Origin: Vulcanococcus sp. Clear-D1
Lineage (GTDB): Bacteria; Cyanobacteriota; Cyanobacteriia; PCC-6307; Cyanobiaceae
DNA length: 64,000 bases
Direction: 5' to 3'
Assembly: GCF_014654725.1 (NCBI RefSeq)
Contig: NZ_JACVZV010000013.1
Span: 1 to 64,000, forward strand
In this document: positions 1 through 7,981 of the stretch, piece after piece
Position numbering within the stretch: position 1 is the first letter of the stretch
Layout of the letters: every line of letters begins with the position of its first letter
The notes under the pieces: generated by a model
Database searches by the model: none
Seen by the model: the letters and a program-made list of their open reading frames with translations, nothing else
Told to the model about the DNA's origin: nothing
Position numbers and translations under genes: made by a program

Positions 1-144
1 ACGCCGCTGCTGGCAGTCACATGAATCTCGCGGCTGAGATGTGTCGGTCAACCAGCCTCCGCGCTTGAACAGCTGGCGCAGCGACTTTCCTGCACATTTG
101 GGAATGTGCAGAAAGGCCAGTCGCAGGTCGTGCCGAAGAATCAT
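1..144 (-). CDS. Sulfotransferase family protein, 5' end only (runs off left edge)
   Basis: Reading the minus strand from an ATG at 144 gives 48 open codons up to base 1. The N-terminal segment AFLHIPKCAGKSLRQLF (about residues 10-26) is the 5'-phosphosulfate-binding loop typical of Sulfotransfer_1/2-type proteins, which usually begin with a strand followed by HIPK(T/C)xGxSLR. Such enzymes move sulfate from PAPS onto sugars, lipids or proteins. The in-frame sequence upstream has a stop 12 codons before the ATG, so this is the most likely start; AAGG lies a few bases before it. Acceptor and C-terminal 3'-PAPS motifs are outside the window. Family assignment rests on one motif, so it is moderately sure. 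Its position beside a low-GC cluster of secreted-type genes suggests surface glycan modification, which is inference. Confidence 0.6.
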   Translation of the reverse strand, partial: MILRHDLRLAFLHIPKCAGKSLRQLFKRGGWLTDTSQPRDSCDCQQRR

Positions 145-562
145 GGCCTTGCTGGTCTTACAGCTGTCAGCACTGGATCAACCAGCCGGGCCTCGGCAGC
201 TGTCATGCTCACCAGAGGTCTAGGCGAAACTCGTTCCAGGCCAATCTCCGGTGCGAAGGGCGGTTGGTTGCAGAAGATTTGGATGATGTGCCCTTGGGTG
301 CTGAACTTGAGAACAGCGTCGCTTCCATCATTCACGGGATTTGGATCGTGCGGCCGAACATGTCGATAACAGCTGAAACGTTCATGCAGGAGCCATTCAC
401 CTCGCGATCAGCCACATGCGAAGTTCGTAGGGTAGTCCATCAGTGCTGGCATTGACACATCGATTGAACTGAACGTCGTTGGCTTGCTCAGCGTCCCATG
501 AAATACCACCCGGTGCTCAGTGTTCCTGGGCTCCCCGGGTGGCGGTTGGTCTATTCGGCCGT
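145..562. other. Intergenic, no credible gene
   Basis: No convincing coding frame is seen on either strand: short ORFs overlap in several frames and resemble no family I recognise. It probably holds the promoter of the minus-strand sulfotransferase at its left end and the transcript end of the minus-strand gene ending at 563. Base composition is less GC-rich than the core genome to the right. Confidence 0.5.
506..542 (-). terminator. Possible hairpin terminator after the 258-aa gene
   Basis: CCACCCGG (506-513) and CCGGGTGG (535-542) form a perfect 8-bp stem around a 21-nt loop, starting about 20 nt past the stop at 563 on the minus strand. Only a short TATTT follows, so it is a weak candidate for an intrinsic terminator. 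Confidence 0.3.
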
Positions 563-1339
563 TCAGGCAAAGAGGCCAGTGGAATCCCAGCTGATCGGGA
601 AGGCGGCCTGAGCGGCCTCACTGGTCAGTACGTCAGAGCGATTCGCACTGAAGCCAGATGTGTCCATTCCTAGCCCCAGTTCCAGGATGGTCTTGTCGTC
701 TGTGTAGAGAGCAGTTGGCTTTAAATACTTTGCAAGTTTGGCGCTATTTTTGCTATTGACCAAATCGGTCAGCTTCTGGATGCTAAGGGGCTTTCCTTTG
801 CCATTGGCGTTAATGATGGGGTCAAAAGCCACCAGTACTTCAACTCCCTTTCCGAATGCTTCGCCGTGAATGCCGACGATTACCCGGTTCACCGTGAAAC
901 CCTTGGCCACGGTGGGCGACTTTTTGGGGACTCTGGCATGGCCTTCGGCCCAGAGGCGCCCCTCGAGATTTAGAGATGAAGGTATTTTGAGATCGATCGA
1001 AAGACTCTCGGGTTTCACGTCAGATTCGGCGCGGATCCCTGAGGTGTCGCCGAGATCGCCAAGGCCGCTCAAGCCTCCAAGACCCGCGAGGGCCATAGCG
1101 GCCTTGCCCGCTAGAGCTTGGATAGCAGGACTGTCGGCACCGTACTCCACTCCGTCGACAAACGTTGCTTTGCCGAAGGTGGGAATTTTCACCTCCCAAC
1201 CAGTAATCGAATCTGTGCTTGTGGTGGTCACGACTTCATTGGTGTTGTCAATGTCGATGGGTGCAATAGGCATTGTCTGATTTGGGTGAGCTCCGCTATA
1301 TCCTAGCGCTGTTGCCCCCCTCGATCGAGGGGTAATCAT
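563..1339 (-). CDS. Hypothetical protein, 258 aa
   Basis: No family recognised. From the ATG at 1339, which overlaps the upstream stop as TAATG, the product is 258 aa; an internal ATG at 1273 (protein beginning MPIAPIDIDNT) would give 236 aa. The first 22 residues come from a duplicated sequence also found at the end of the upstream gene, so the shorter form may be the true protein. Visible features are a Thr/Ser-rich stretch near the N terminus, an Ala/Gly/Leu-rich segment around residues 80-97 (LAGLGGLSGLGDLGD), and a Lys/Asn-rich middle. There is no clear signal peptide or long membrane span. It is last in a three-gene minus-strand run with the RTX-like gene. AT content is higher than in the core genes. 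Role unknown. Confidence 0.6.
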   Translation of the reverse strand: MITPRSRGATALGYSGAHPNQTMPIAPIDIDNTNEVVTTTSTDSITGWEVKIPTFGKATFVDGVEYGADSPAIQALAGKAAMALAGLGGLSGLGDLGDTSGIRAESDVKPESLSIDLKIPSSLNLEGRLWAEGHARVPKKSPTVAKGFTVNRVIVGIHGEAFGKGVEVLVAFDPIINANGKGKPLSIQKLTDLVNSKNSAKLAKYLKPTALYTDDKTILELGLGMDTSGFSANRSDVLTSEAAQAAFPISWDSTGLFA

Positions 1340-1378
1340 TAAGTTGTGTTTAGGTGAGCTCCGCCGACTATTCCTAGG
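1281..1378. repeat. Imperfect direct repeat at the gene junction
   Basis: TTTGGGTGAGCTCCGC at 1281-1296 and TTTAGGTGAGCTCCGC at 1349-1364 differ at one base, and both are followed within a few bases by TATxTCCTAG. The copies span about 1281-1307 and 1349-1378. On the minus strand one copy encodes the last residues of the 441-aa protein (GIVGGAHLNTT) and the other the N-terminal extension of the 258-aa ORF (GYSGAHPNQT), each lying just upstream of an ATG in the 258-aa frame. This looks like a local duplication of the junction. Confidence 0.7.
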
Positions 1379-2664
1379 AGGGTCAGCACCTCTCCTAATG
1401 AGCCTCTTTGCGCTGCAGTTTGCTGATAAGCGTTTAAAAATGCATGCAGCGCCCAGGGCTCGTCGCCGCCCACGGTGATGGGGCTACTGTCTGTCCTTGC
1501 GGGCGCCTGATCGCTTGTTGCGGAACCTGGCCTGATCTTCAGCTGTTCCCCCCATGATGTGTTCACCGTCATGCTGTTCACGACGCCAGTGATGCTGTCA
1601 ATTTGTTCGGAGCGTAATTGATCCGGATTGATGATCCCGAAATCAGTCCCTTTCAGGCAAATCCTGAAATTGGCCTCAGCTTCTCCACCTGACCAGAACA
1701 CCAGCCGGTTCTCTGATGATCGAATCGATGTTCGTGCCAGGGCAAAACAGCGAACCGATTCCAGCGCATGGGTGCCTGCGCTTCCCCGCGCCGGAGACGC
1801 TTCACCCAGTTCCAGTAATCGACCTGTTGACAGGAAGATGTCGCCGTCATGTTGATATGACTTGTTGAGATCCATGACGGAATCCATCGAATCCATGATC
1901 TCTGATTCTTCCGAGATCAAGGCTCGCCAGTAGATCCAGGCGTCTCGATCCATGGCTTGGTGCGTGAGCCAGAATGTGATCGTGTCCGTTGGTTCCTGGA
2001 TCACATCGGATCGAAAGGAGAGTGTTTTAATACGATCTCCAAGCAGATTATAGATCTCCTCAACATCGTCACGCATCACCGGCGACATCGGGTGCCAGGT
2101 GCGGAGTTGGAGCGTCTGATCACCGGAGGTCATGCTGAACCGGTAGTTTCCATCCCGGCCGAAGGTGAAGCCGAGTTGAACAGGGGTGTTACGGGTGTCG
2201 ACACCATTCGCCTCAACAAAAGCAGGAATCCAATCGTTGCTGATGGCTTTGAATAGCAATCCCAGTCTGTTGGAGCGTAGGTTCAGAAGGGCTCTTACCT
2301 CAAAGTCCACATTCTTGAGGAGAGGTTGCAGCCGGCTTGTGGTCGGCTCCTCTTGATTCAGCCCGATAGGCCAGCGTTGATGGCTGCTCGCTTCGCCGAC
2401 CAGCAACGACCCGTAGAGCTGATGCCAGCGAGTGGCGGCAGATCCGCCACTTGGTTCCGATAAGGCCTGGATGGCATGCGGCAGTAAATTCACCTCCACA
2501 GCCTGTTGTCCCTCCTGCACAAGGGGCAGCAGTCTGCCGATTGGCTCGCCAGCTCCATCAAACAGCAGGGCATCCTGGCTGTGGTTCATGGCCTGGATCG
2601 CAAGCTCAAGGCTCTCCGGTTCCAGCCACAAACGCACGCGTGTAATCCTCGACGAGGTCTTCAT
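1339..2664 (-). CDS. Hypothetical protein, 441 aa
   Basis: No family recognised. The frame is open further upstream (to 2805), but that part lies inside the preceding gene. ATG 2664, 20 nt beyond that gene's stop, is the first sensible start and gives a protein beginning MKTSSRITRVRLWLEPESLE. It is soluble-looking and fairly acidic, with no signal peptide or membrane helix. Segments such as LGFTFGRDGNYRFSMTSGDQTLQLRTW and the Ser/Glu/Asp-rich middle read like an extended beta-rich protein. It is the middle gene of three minus-strand genes; its stop overlaps the next ATG by one base, pointing to co-transcription and possibly coupled translation. Composition is less GC-rich than the core genome. 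Confidence 0.6.
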   Translation of the reverse strand: MKTSSRITRVRLWLEPESLELAIQAMNHSQDALLFDGAGEPIGRLLPLVQEGQQAVEVNLLPHAIQALSEPSGGSAATRWHQLYGSLLVGEASSHQRWPIGLNQEEPTTSRLQPLLKNVDFEVRALLNLRSNRLGLLFKAISNDWIPAFVEANGVDTRNTPVQLGFTFGRDGNYRFSMTSGDQTLQLRTWHPMSPVMRDDVEEIYNLLGDRIKTLSFRSDVIQEPTDTITFWLTHQAMDRDAWIYWRALISEESEIMDSMDSVMDLNKSYQHDGDIFLSTGRLLELGEASPARGSAGTHALESVRCFALARTSIRSSENRLVFWSGGEAEANFRICLKGTDFGIINPDQLRSEQIDSITGVVNSMTVNTSWGEQLKIRPGSATSDQAPARTDSSPITVGGDEPWALHAFLNAYQQTAAQRGSLGEVLTLLGIVGGAHLNTT

Positions 2665-2683
2665 CGCGCCACTGTTCTCGATT

Positions 2684-4543
2684 TCACAAGGCGCCAATCT
2701 GAATGAGCTCAATCGCGCTGGATAGTGCAGAGGCATTGGCGCTGTCCAGTGGAATGGTCGCAACAAAGAGGGGCTTTTTGCTGCCATCCACGCATCCAGG
2801 GGCATCTAGATTGGCATTGAGAATCAGTTGCCCTGAGTCTTGGATGTAAACCAGATTCGATGTTGTTGCCAGAGCTTGCTTGATCAGCTTCTTGGAGCCC
2901 TTGCGTCTTTCAATGGTGCTGATTCTGAGTTCTCCTGTGACAGAATTCCTGAGCAGATCTGATGTGGCTTCTATGTGGAGGCTGTCGCCTTCGCTCGAGT
3001 TGAAATCCATGATTAGATCGGCATTCTTCTTGCTCTTCTTCACTGTTGAAATGCTGATCAGGAACTGATCTGCTCCCGCTTTGCCGGTGAGTTTGTCTTT
3101 CCTGTCGCCGCCATTGATGATGTCGTCTTGGTTGCTGCCGATGAGGGTATCCTTTCCGTTCAGTCCGAGCAGCTCTAGCCCGGCAGGGTGGTCGTTGCTC
3201 GATTCGTCCAGGGTGTCGTTGGCTTCGGTCCCTTGAATCACGATCCGTTTTGTCGGGTCACTCGAAGTGCTGACTTGAGTGGCGACTCGGCCCAGCGTTT
3301 CGATGCCGCTGTCTGCCGCAAGGGCTTCGAGTGCATCAAGAGGCAGTGATCCTCCTCCGATGAAGCGTTCGAGAGCCTGTTCGACCGCTTCGGCCTGCTC
3401 TGGAGTACCGCCGGTCAGCTTGTCAGATATATCTGGTATGAGCTCCAGCAGCGTTGGCCCATCCGTGCTGTCATGGTCTGAGGCCACGCCCTTTAGGCGC
3501 TGGAACATGTAGGAATCTAGGAGGCTAATCAAATACTTGGTATAGGACAATTCCACATTCCTGGCATCAATCTGCCCTTCGTTGTCGGGGAAGAGGAGTT
3601 CTTCTCCGTCTACGTAAGAGGTCGGCACGCGCATTTGATCGGCTACTGCCAGATCGGTCCCAATGAGGTGTGTGATGAGCCGTCGATCAAATAATCTGCC
3701 GATGTAGGTGTCGCCGGTATATTCGCGATTGGTGGTTCCATTGGGGTGCCAAACATCTTCGATCAGCCTCAGTTTATTGGGGATCTCGAGGCTCGTTGTA
3801 GTGCCTGTCGAGTAGCCAGTTTCCGTCCACCAGCTGCGGAATACGTCATCGTAATGGCTGCCATTGGCCGGCGGTTCTGCGTCGCTATCTCCGTTCCACA
3901 TGCCTGTATAAGCCGCGTGCACCGCATCGGCAAATTCAGTGCTCCCCTGTTGGCGGACCTCTTCCAGCATTTGTTGGATTTCATCGCTGGAGATGGTGAT
4001 CGCCTGCCCACTCACGAGCTCTCCTGTGTAGAGCCCGTATTCGCCCTCTTCCCACATGGGTTCAATCTGGATGTCGGCCGATGTGAGGTCATTCACGGCG
4101 CTCATCCATGGTTTCAACACCGCCCAGAGTCCCGGCTCAATCGCTTCGGCAAACCCCTGTAGCATCTCGACGCTGATCGGCTGGCTGAAGACGCCGCTAC
4201 TGCTCGTTCTTGAGCTTGCGGCCAAGCTGGGCAGGGCGTCCGTGCCGAACCACTGCACAAACTGATAGCCCACCTCGGTGCTCAGATCTCTGGCGGGCAT
4301 TAGGCCGAGCAACTCGGCATAGCTGAGAGCCCCATCTGCGATCGCAGCTGCAAGAGCCGTTGGCTCTGGTGAGTACTGGGTTGTGTTGTAGAGAAACGTT
4401 CCCCACTCCTGCCTGCTGGGGTCAACGGCCCATTCATCCTGGGGCAACAGGATGCTATTCAATAGGGCGATGCTTTGTAGCGCTTGGGTAGCCATTGGCT
4501 GGCGATCGATCCTGTCCTCTAGATATAGCTGTTCCTGTATCAA
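2684..4543 (-). CDS. Large protein with degenerate RTX-type calcium-binding repeats
   Basis: The 619-aa product has an N-terminal region of about 430 residues that I do not recognise (Trp-rich, acidic, mostly helical-looking). A C-terminal block at about residues 436-500 has GLNGKDTLIGSNQDDIINGG and KLTGKAGADQF, a degenerate form of the GGxGxDxLx nonapeptide repeat of RTX/hemolysin-type calcium-binding proteins. The tail then has DLIMDFNSSEGDSLHI, as commonly follows RTX blocks. Such proteins are usually exported by type I secretion using C-terminal signals, and there is no Sec signal here. The start is a TTG at 4543; ATG 4495 is an alternative. First gene of a three-gene run. A secreted or surface role is inferred from the family. 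The large domain could be an enzyme or adhesin of unknown type. Confidence 0.65.
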   Translation of the reverse strand: MIQEQLYLEDRIDRQPMATQALQSIALLNSILLPQDEWAVDPSRQEWGTFLYNTTQYSPEPTALAAAIADGALSYAELLGLMPARDLSTEVGYQFVQWFGTDALPSLAASSRTSSSGVFSQPISVEMLQGFAEAIEPGLWAVLKPWMSAVNDLTSADIQIEPMWEEGEYGLYTGELVSGQAITISSDEIQQMLEEVRQQGSTEFADAVHAAYTGMWNGDSDAEPPANGSHYDDVFRSWWTETGYSTGTTTSLEIPNKLRLIEDVWHPNGTTNREYTGDTYIGRLFDRRLITHLIGTDLAVADQMRVPTSYVDGEELLFPDNEGQIDARNVELSYTKYLISLLDSYMFQRLKGVASDHDSTDGPTLLELIPDISDKLTGGTPEQAEAVEQALERFIGGGSLPLDALEALAADSGIETLGRVATQVSTSSDPTKRIVIQGTEANDTLDESSNDHPAGLELLGLNGKDTLIGSNQDDIINGGDRKDKLTGKAGADQFLISISTVKKSKKNADLIMDFNSSEGDSLHIEATSDLLRNSVTGELRISTIERRKGSKKLIKQALATTSNLVYIQDSGQLILNANLDAPGCVDGSKKPLFVATIPLDSANASALSSAIELIQIGAL

Positions 4544-4611
4544 GGAAGGGTAACAATCTATAAAGCCCGCTGGCCTTGGCCCTGCGTTGCTTGTGCGTCG
4601 CTCGACGGGGG

Positions 4612-5598
4612 TTAGGCCAGTCCTGCCTGAACAAGGTCATGCAGCCTCAGGAGGCCCAGCAGCCGCTTCTCGGCGTCCACCACCGGCAGAATCCCGATCT
4701 CTTTTCGGTGGTTGCGTTCCATCTGCTTCAGAGCTTCAACGGCCAGGAGATGGCTGGGAACGGTGATCGGGTCCGCTGTCATCAGGTCACCGGCTGTGAG
4801 CGACCCCCATGTTTCGGGCGGATGCTGCTGCAGAGCACGGCGCAGATCACCGTCCGTGATTAACCCAGCGATCTTGTCCGGTGTGTTGTCATCGCGAATC
4901 CAGCCCGCGCCCACGCCATCGCTGGTGAGCGTGGTGATCACCTCGGTGAGCGCCGTTAGACGCTCAAGGGCTGTCAGCCGGGTTGCTGGCACCATCAGAT
5001 CCGAAGCGCTGAGAGTGAGCTGTTTACCCAGGGCGCCGGCGGGATGGTTCAGCGCAAAATCCTGCGGCGAAATCCCCCGCCGCTCCATCCACACCGCGGC
5101 CAGGGCATCACCGATGGCCATCGCTACAGCCGTGCTCGCTGTGGGTGCCAAGTTGAGTGGGCACACCTCTCGATCCACCGAGCCATCCAGCACCACATCG
5201 CTGCCCCGGGCCAGGCTGGAGTGCACGCGGCCAACCAGGGCGATTCGGCGGGTGCCGCGGCGTTTCAGGTGGGGAAGGATGTCGAGGAGTTCCTGCGTTT
5301 CACCACTGTTGGAGAGCAGCAGAGTGACGTCGTCGTTGGCTACCACACCCAGGTCCCCGTGCAGGGCATCGAGGGGGTTGAGGTAGATCGCCATCACGCC
5401 GATCGAAGAAAACGTGGCCGCGATTTTGCGGGCCACGATGCCGCTCTTGCCCACACCGCTGATCACTAGTTTTGAGCGTCGGTCTGCGCATTGATCGAGC
5501 AACACCAGTGCTGCCTCCACCTCCTCGTTGGACAGTCGCCCAGCCGCCGCTGCAATCGCCGCCGCTTCTTCCTGCAGGCATCGTGTCAGCGCTGACAA
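4612..5598 (-). CDS. kpsF: KpsF/GutQ-type arabinose-5-phosphate isomerase
   Basis: The 328-aa length is normal for the family. An N-terminal SIS sugar-isomerase domain (about residues 30-180) shows VISGVGKSGIVARKIAATF and LLLSNSGETQELL, and two CBS domains follow (about 200-325). The family interconverts ribulose 5-phosphate and arabinose 5-phosphate, the first step toward KDO for lipopolysaccharide. In cyanobacteria, many of which have reduced or no KDO, the real substrate may differ, so I name the family rather than the physiological role. It is divergent from the nucleotidyltransferase gene 51 nt away and begins the GC-rich part of the window. Confidence 0.9.
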   Translation of the reverse strand: MSALTRCLQEEAAAIAAAAGRLSNEEVEAALVLLDQCADRRSKLVISGVGKSGIVARKIAATFSSIGVMAIYLNPLDALHGDLGVVANDDVTLLLSNSGETQELLDILPHLKRRGTRRIALVGRVHSSLARGSDVVLDGSVDREVCPLNLAPTASTAVAMAIGDALAAVWMERRGISPQDFALNHPAGALGKQLTLSASDLMVPATRLTALERLTALTEVITTLTSDGVGAGWIRDDNTPDKIAGLITDGDLRRALQQHPPETWGSLTAGDLMTADPITVPSHLLAVEALKQMERNHRKEIGILPVVDAEKRLLGLLRLHDLVQAGLA

Positions 5599-5649
5599 TC
5601 GTTCGATCCGGGATGATCAGGCCATTCTCCATCACCCCTGCGCTGCGTC

Positions 5650-6864
5650 TTGGATGTGCCGGGCTATCCCGCTGCCCTTTGGGCAGCCCTCGCTGAGGCG
5701 GCTGATCGTGATCGGTTAGCCCTAGTAGGCGGAGCGGTGCGTGATCTTCTCCTGCACCGCGAACACCGCGATCCATGGCGAGGTCTGCTCGATCTTGATC
5801 TTGTAGTGGAAGGTTCAGCCGAGCGTCTCGTGGAACGCCTTCGCCACGTGCCCGGCGTGGGATGGCGAGGCCAGAGGGTTCATGGCGCCTACGGCACCGT
5901 GGAGTTGGAGCTTGAGGTGGCCGGGATGGTGGTTCTTCTGGATGTGGCCACAGCCCGATCGGAGCATTACCCGGTGCCTGCCGGGAAGCCTGAGGTGAAG
6001 GGTGCCAGCCTCGAGGCGGATCTGGCCCGGCGCGATTTTTCGATCAATGCGATCGCGATGCTCTTTGGATCTCCTCACGGGGCTTCGCTGCTGTTGGATC
6101 CCCATGGTGGTCAGCGCGATCTTCAACGGCGTGAACTGCGTTTTCTGCATGCGTCTAGCTTTCGCGATGACCCGTCGCGGCTAGTGAGGGCTGCACGGTA
6201 TGGGGCCCGGCTTGGCTTCACCATGGCTCCCGACTCTCTACAGCAGGTGGTGCGCACTTTGGCGGAGGATCCCTGGCCGCGGGATCGGGCGCTGCCGGGG
6301 TTGTCGAGTCGACTGCGCATGGAGTTGGAGCTGTTGCTGGAACGTGAACCCTGGCCTCAGGCTTTGCAACTGTTGCAGAGCTGGGGAGGCTTTCTCCTGC
6401 TCGATGGCACCCTGCAGGCCGACACTCACTGGCGTCGTCGTCTGCGTTGGGCCGAGCGGTTCAGTCAGCCGCTCTTGGCAGCTCTTGTGGCGGGCTGCCG
6501 TGATCCGATTGAGGTGGCTGTTCGCCTGCAGCTTCCTGAGCGCAATCGCCAGGCACTCCGCGCGTTTGTTGCGTTGCGCCAGCGCCTCGTCAGCTCGGCC
6601 TCTTGGCCGCAGGCGCCGTCACAGTGGACTGCACTCCTTGAAGGGCCAGGCGTTACGGCTGAGGCTGTGGCCATGTGCCTGGCAACCGGCAGTGGACCCA
6701 GACGTCCTCTTTTGCGTTGGTGGTTGCGTTGGCGCCACCAGCGTCCCCCCATCACTGCAGCCGAGCTGATGCGGGCTGAGGCTCTGGCTCCTGGGCCTGC
6801 TGTGGGCGCTCGCTTGCGGACGCTGCGAGCGCAATGGCTCGACGCTCAGGAGAGCTTGGGATAA
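5650..6864 (+). CDS. CCA tRNA nucleotidyltransferase / poly(A) polymerase family protein
   Basis: The 404-aa product has the class II nucleotidyltransferase head: LVGGAVRDLLL near residue 26, the catalytic DLDLVVEG near residue 48, ARRDFSINAIA near residue 125, and the RNA/primer-binding DPSRLVRAARYGARLGF near residue 175. The family adds CCA, or part of it, to tRNA 3' ends. Both tRNAs seen in this window lack an encoded CCA, consistent with a need for such an enzyme. The start is uncertain: TTG 5650 or GTG 5656. The 3' end overlaps the convergent galE by 19 bp. A CC-only or A-only adding role cannot be excluded. Confidence 0.88.
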   Translation: MDVPGYPAALWAALAEAADRDRLALVGGAVRDLLLHREHRDPWRGLLDLDLVVEGSAERLVERLRHVPGVGWRGQRVHGAYGTVELELEVAGMVVLLDVATARSEHYPVPAGKPEVKGASLEADLARRDFSINAIAMLFGSPHGASLLLDPHGGQRDLQRRELRFLHASSFRDDPSRLVRAARYGARLGFTMAPDSLQQVVRTLAEDPWPRDRALPGLSSRLRMELELLLEREPWPQALQLLQSWGGFLLLDGTLQADTHWRRRLRWAERFSQPLLAALVAGCRDPIEVAVRLQLPERNRQALRAFVALRQRLVSSASWPQAPSQWTALLEGPGVTAEAVAMCLATGSGPRRPLLRWWLRWRHQRPPITAAELMRAEALAPGPAVGARLRTLRAQWLDAQESLG

Positions 6865-7898
6865 CCCTGGGGGTTGTTGGATTGCCAGCACCAGCCATCA
6901 CGGCAGATGCTGGCGAGATCCCGTTGTGTCCTCCATCCCAGGGTTTTGGCGGCTGCAGTCGCATCCGCCACCGTGGTTGCTGCATCGCCGGGCCGACGCG
7001 CCACCACCTCATAAGGAATGGTGCGCCCACAGGCTTGTGCGAAGGCTGCGATCACCTCCAGCACCGAGTGACCCTGGCCGCTGCCGAGATTGAGTTGCAG
7101 CAGCTGATCGCCGCCGCTCAGTAAGGCCTTCAGGGCGGCTAGGTGGCCTTCCGCCAGATCCATCACATGGATGTAATCCCGAACCCCGCTGCCATCGCGG
7201 GTGGGCCAGTCGCCACCGAACACCTGCACCTGCTCACGCCGGCCCACGGCCACCTGGCTGATGAAGGGGAAGAGGTTGTTGGGAACGCCGTTGGGGTCTT
7301 CGCCGATGCGGCCACTGGGATGGGCACCCACCGGGTTGAAGTAACGCAGGGAGGCAATGCGCCAACCCGGCTCGCTGGCGGCGACATCACGGAGCATCTG
7401 CTCTACCGCTGCTTTGGTGTAGCCGTAGGGATTGATCGGTTGGATCGGTGCGCTTTCAGGGATGGGCACCGTCTCGGGGTAGCCGTAAAGGGTGGCGCTG
7501 CTGCTGAACACCAGCGTGCGGCAGCCGTGGGCGGCCATGGCCGCCAGCAGGTGTTGGCTGCCACTCACATTCACATCCCAGTAGCGAAGCGGCTGCGCCA
7601 CCGATTCCCCCACGGCTTTGAGGCCAGCGAAGTGAATCACCGCGTCTAGTTCGGCTTCTGTGGAGGCACCCTCGGCAAAGGCCCGTTCCAGATCGGCGCT
7701 GCGGCGAATGTCACCCTCGATCACCTGCAGGCGCCCCTCGGCGCCAGGCCCCGCCAGCTCCACCACGCGCCGCAATGCTTCCGGGGAGCTGTTGGCGTAG
7801 TTGTCGAGGACCACCAACTCATGGCCCGCCTCCAGCAGCACCAGGCAGGTGTGACTGCCGATGAAGCCTGCGCCGCCGGTAATCAGTAGACGCGCCAA
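6846..7898 (-). CDS. galE: UDP-glucose 4-epimerase
   Basis: The 350-aa short-chain dehydrogenase/reductase has the NAD-binding TGGAGFIGSHTCLVLLEAGH at residues 8-27, a Ser-rich catalytic strand VFSSSATLYG, and the YxxxK pair in PYGYTKAAVEQML. Spacing and the conserved NPVGAHPSGRIGEDPNGVPN segment are those of GalE, which interconverts UDP-glucose and UDP-galactose. It precedes a plus-strand run of UDP-sugar genes and probably works in the same precursor pool. It is divergent from hisS, with 83 nt between the starts. Confidence 0.93.
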   Translation of the reverse strand: MARLLITGGAGFIGSHTCLVLLEAGHELVVLDNYANSSPEALRRVVELAGPGAEGRLQVIEGDIRRSADLERAFAEGASTEAELDAVIHFAGLKAVGESVAQPLRYWDVNVSGSQHLLAAMAAHGCRTLVFSSSATLYGYPETVPIPESAPIQPINPYGYTKAAVEQMLRDVAASEPGWRIASLRYFNPVGAHPSGRIGEDPNGVPNNLFPFISQVAVGRREQVQVFGGDWPTRDGSGVRDYIHVMDLAEGHLAALKALLSGGDQLLQLNLGSGQGHSVLEVIAAFAQACGRTIPYEVVARRPGDAATTVADATAAAKTLGWRTQRDLASICRDGWCWQSNNPQGYPKLS

Positions 7899-7981
7899 AC
7901 CTGTTCGCCGGCCCTCGAAGGATTTGATGTTAAGGGCAGCTGCCCGCGATCCCGCAAGATGGCTGCAGCGCTAGAGCGGGT

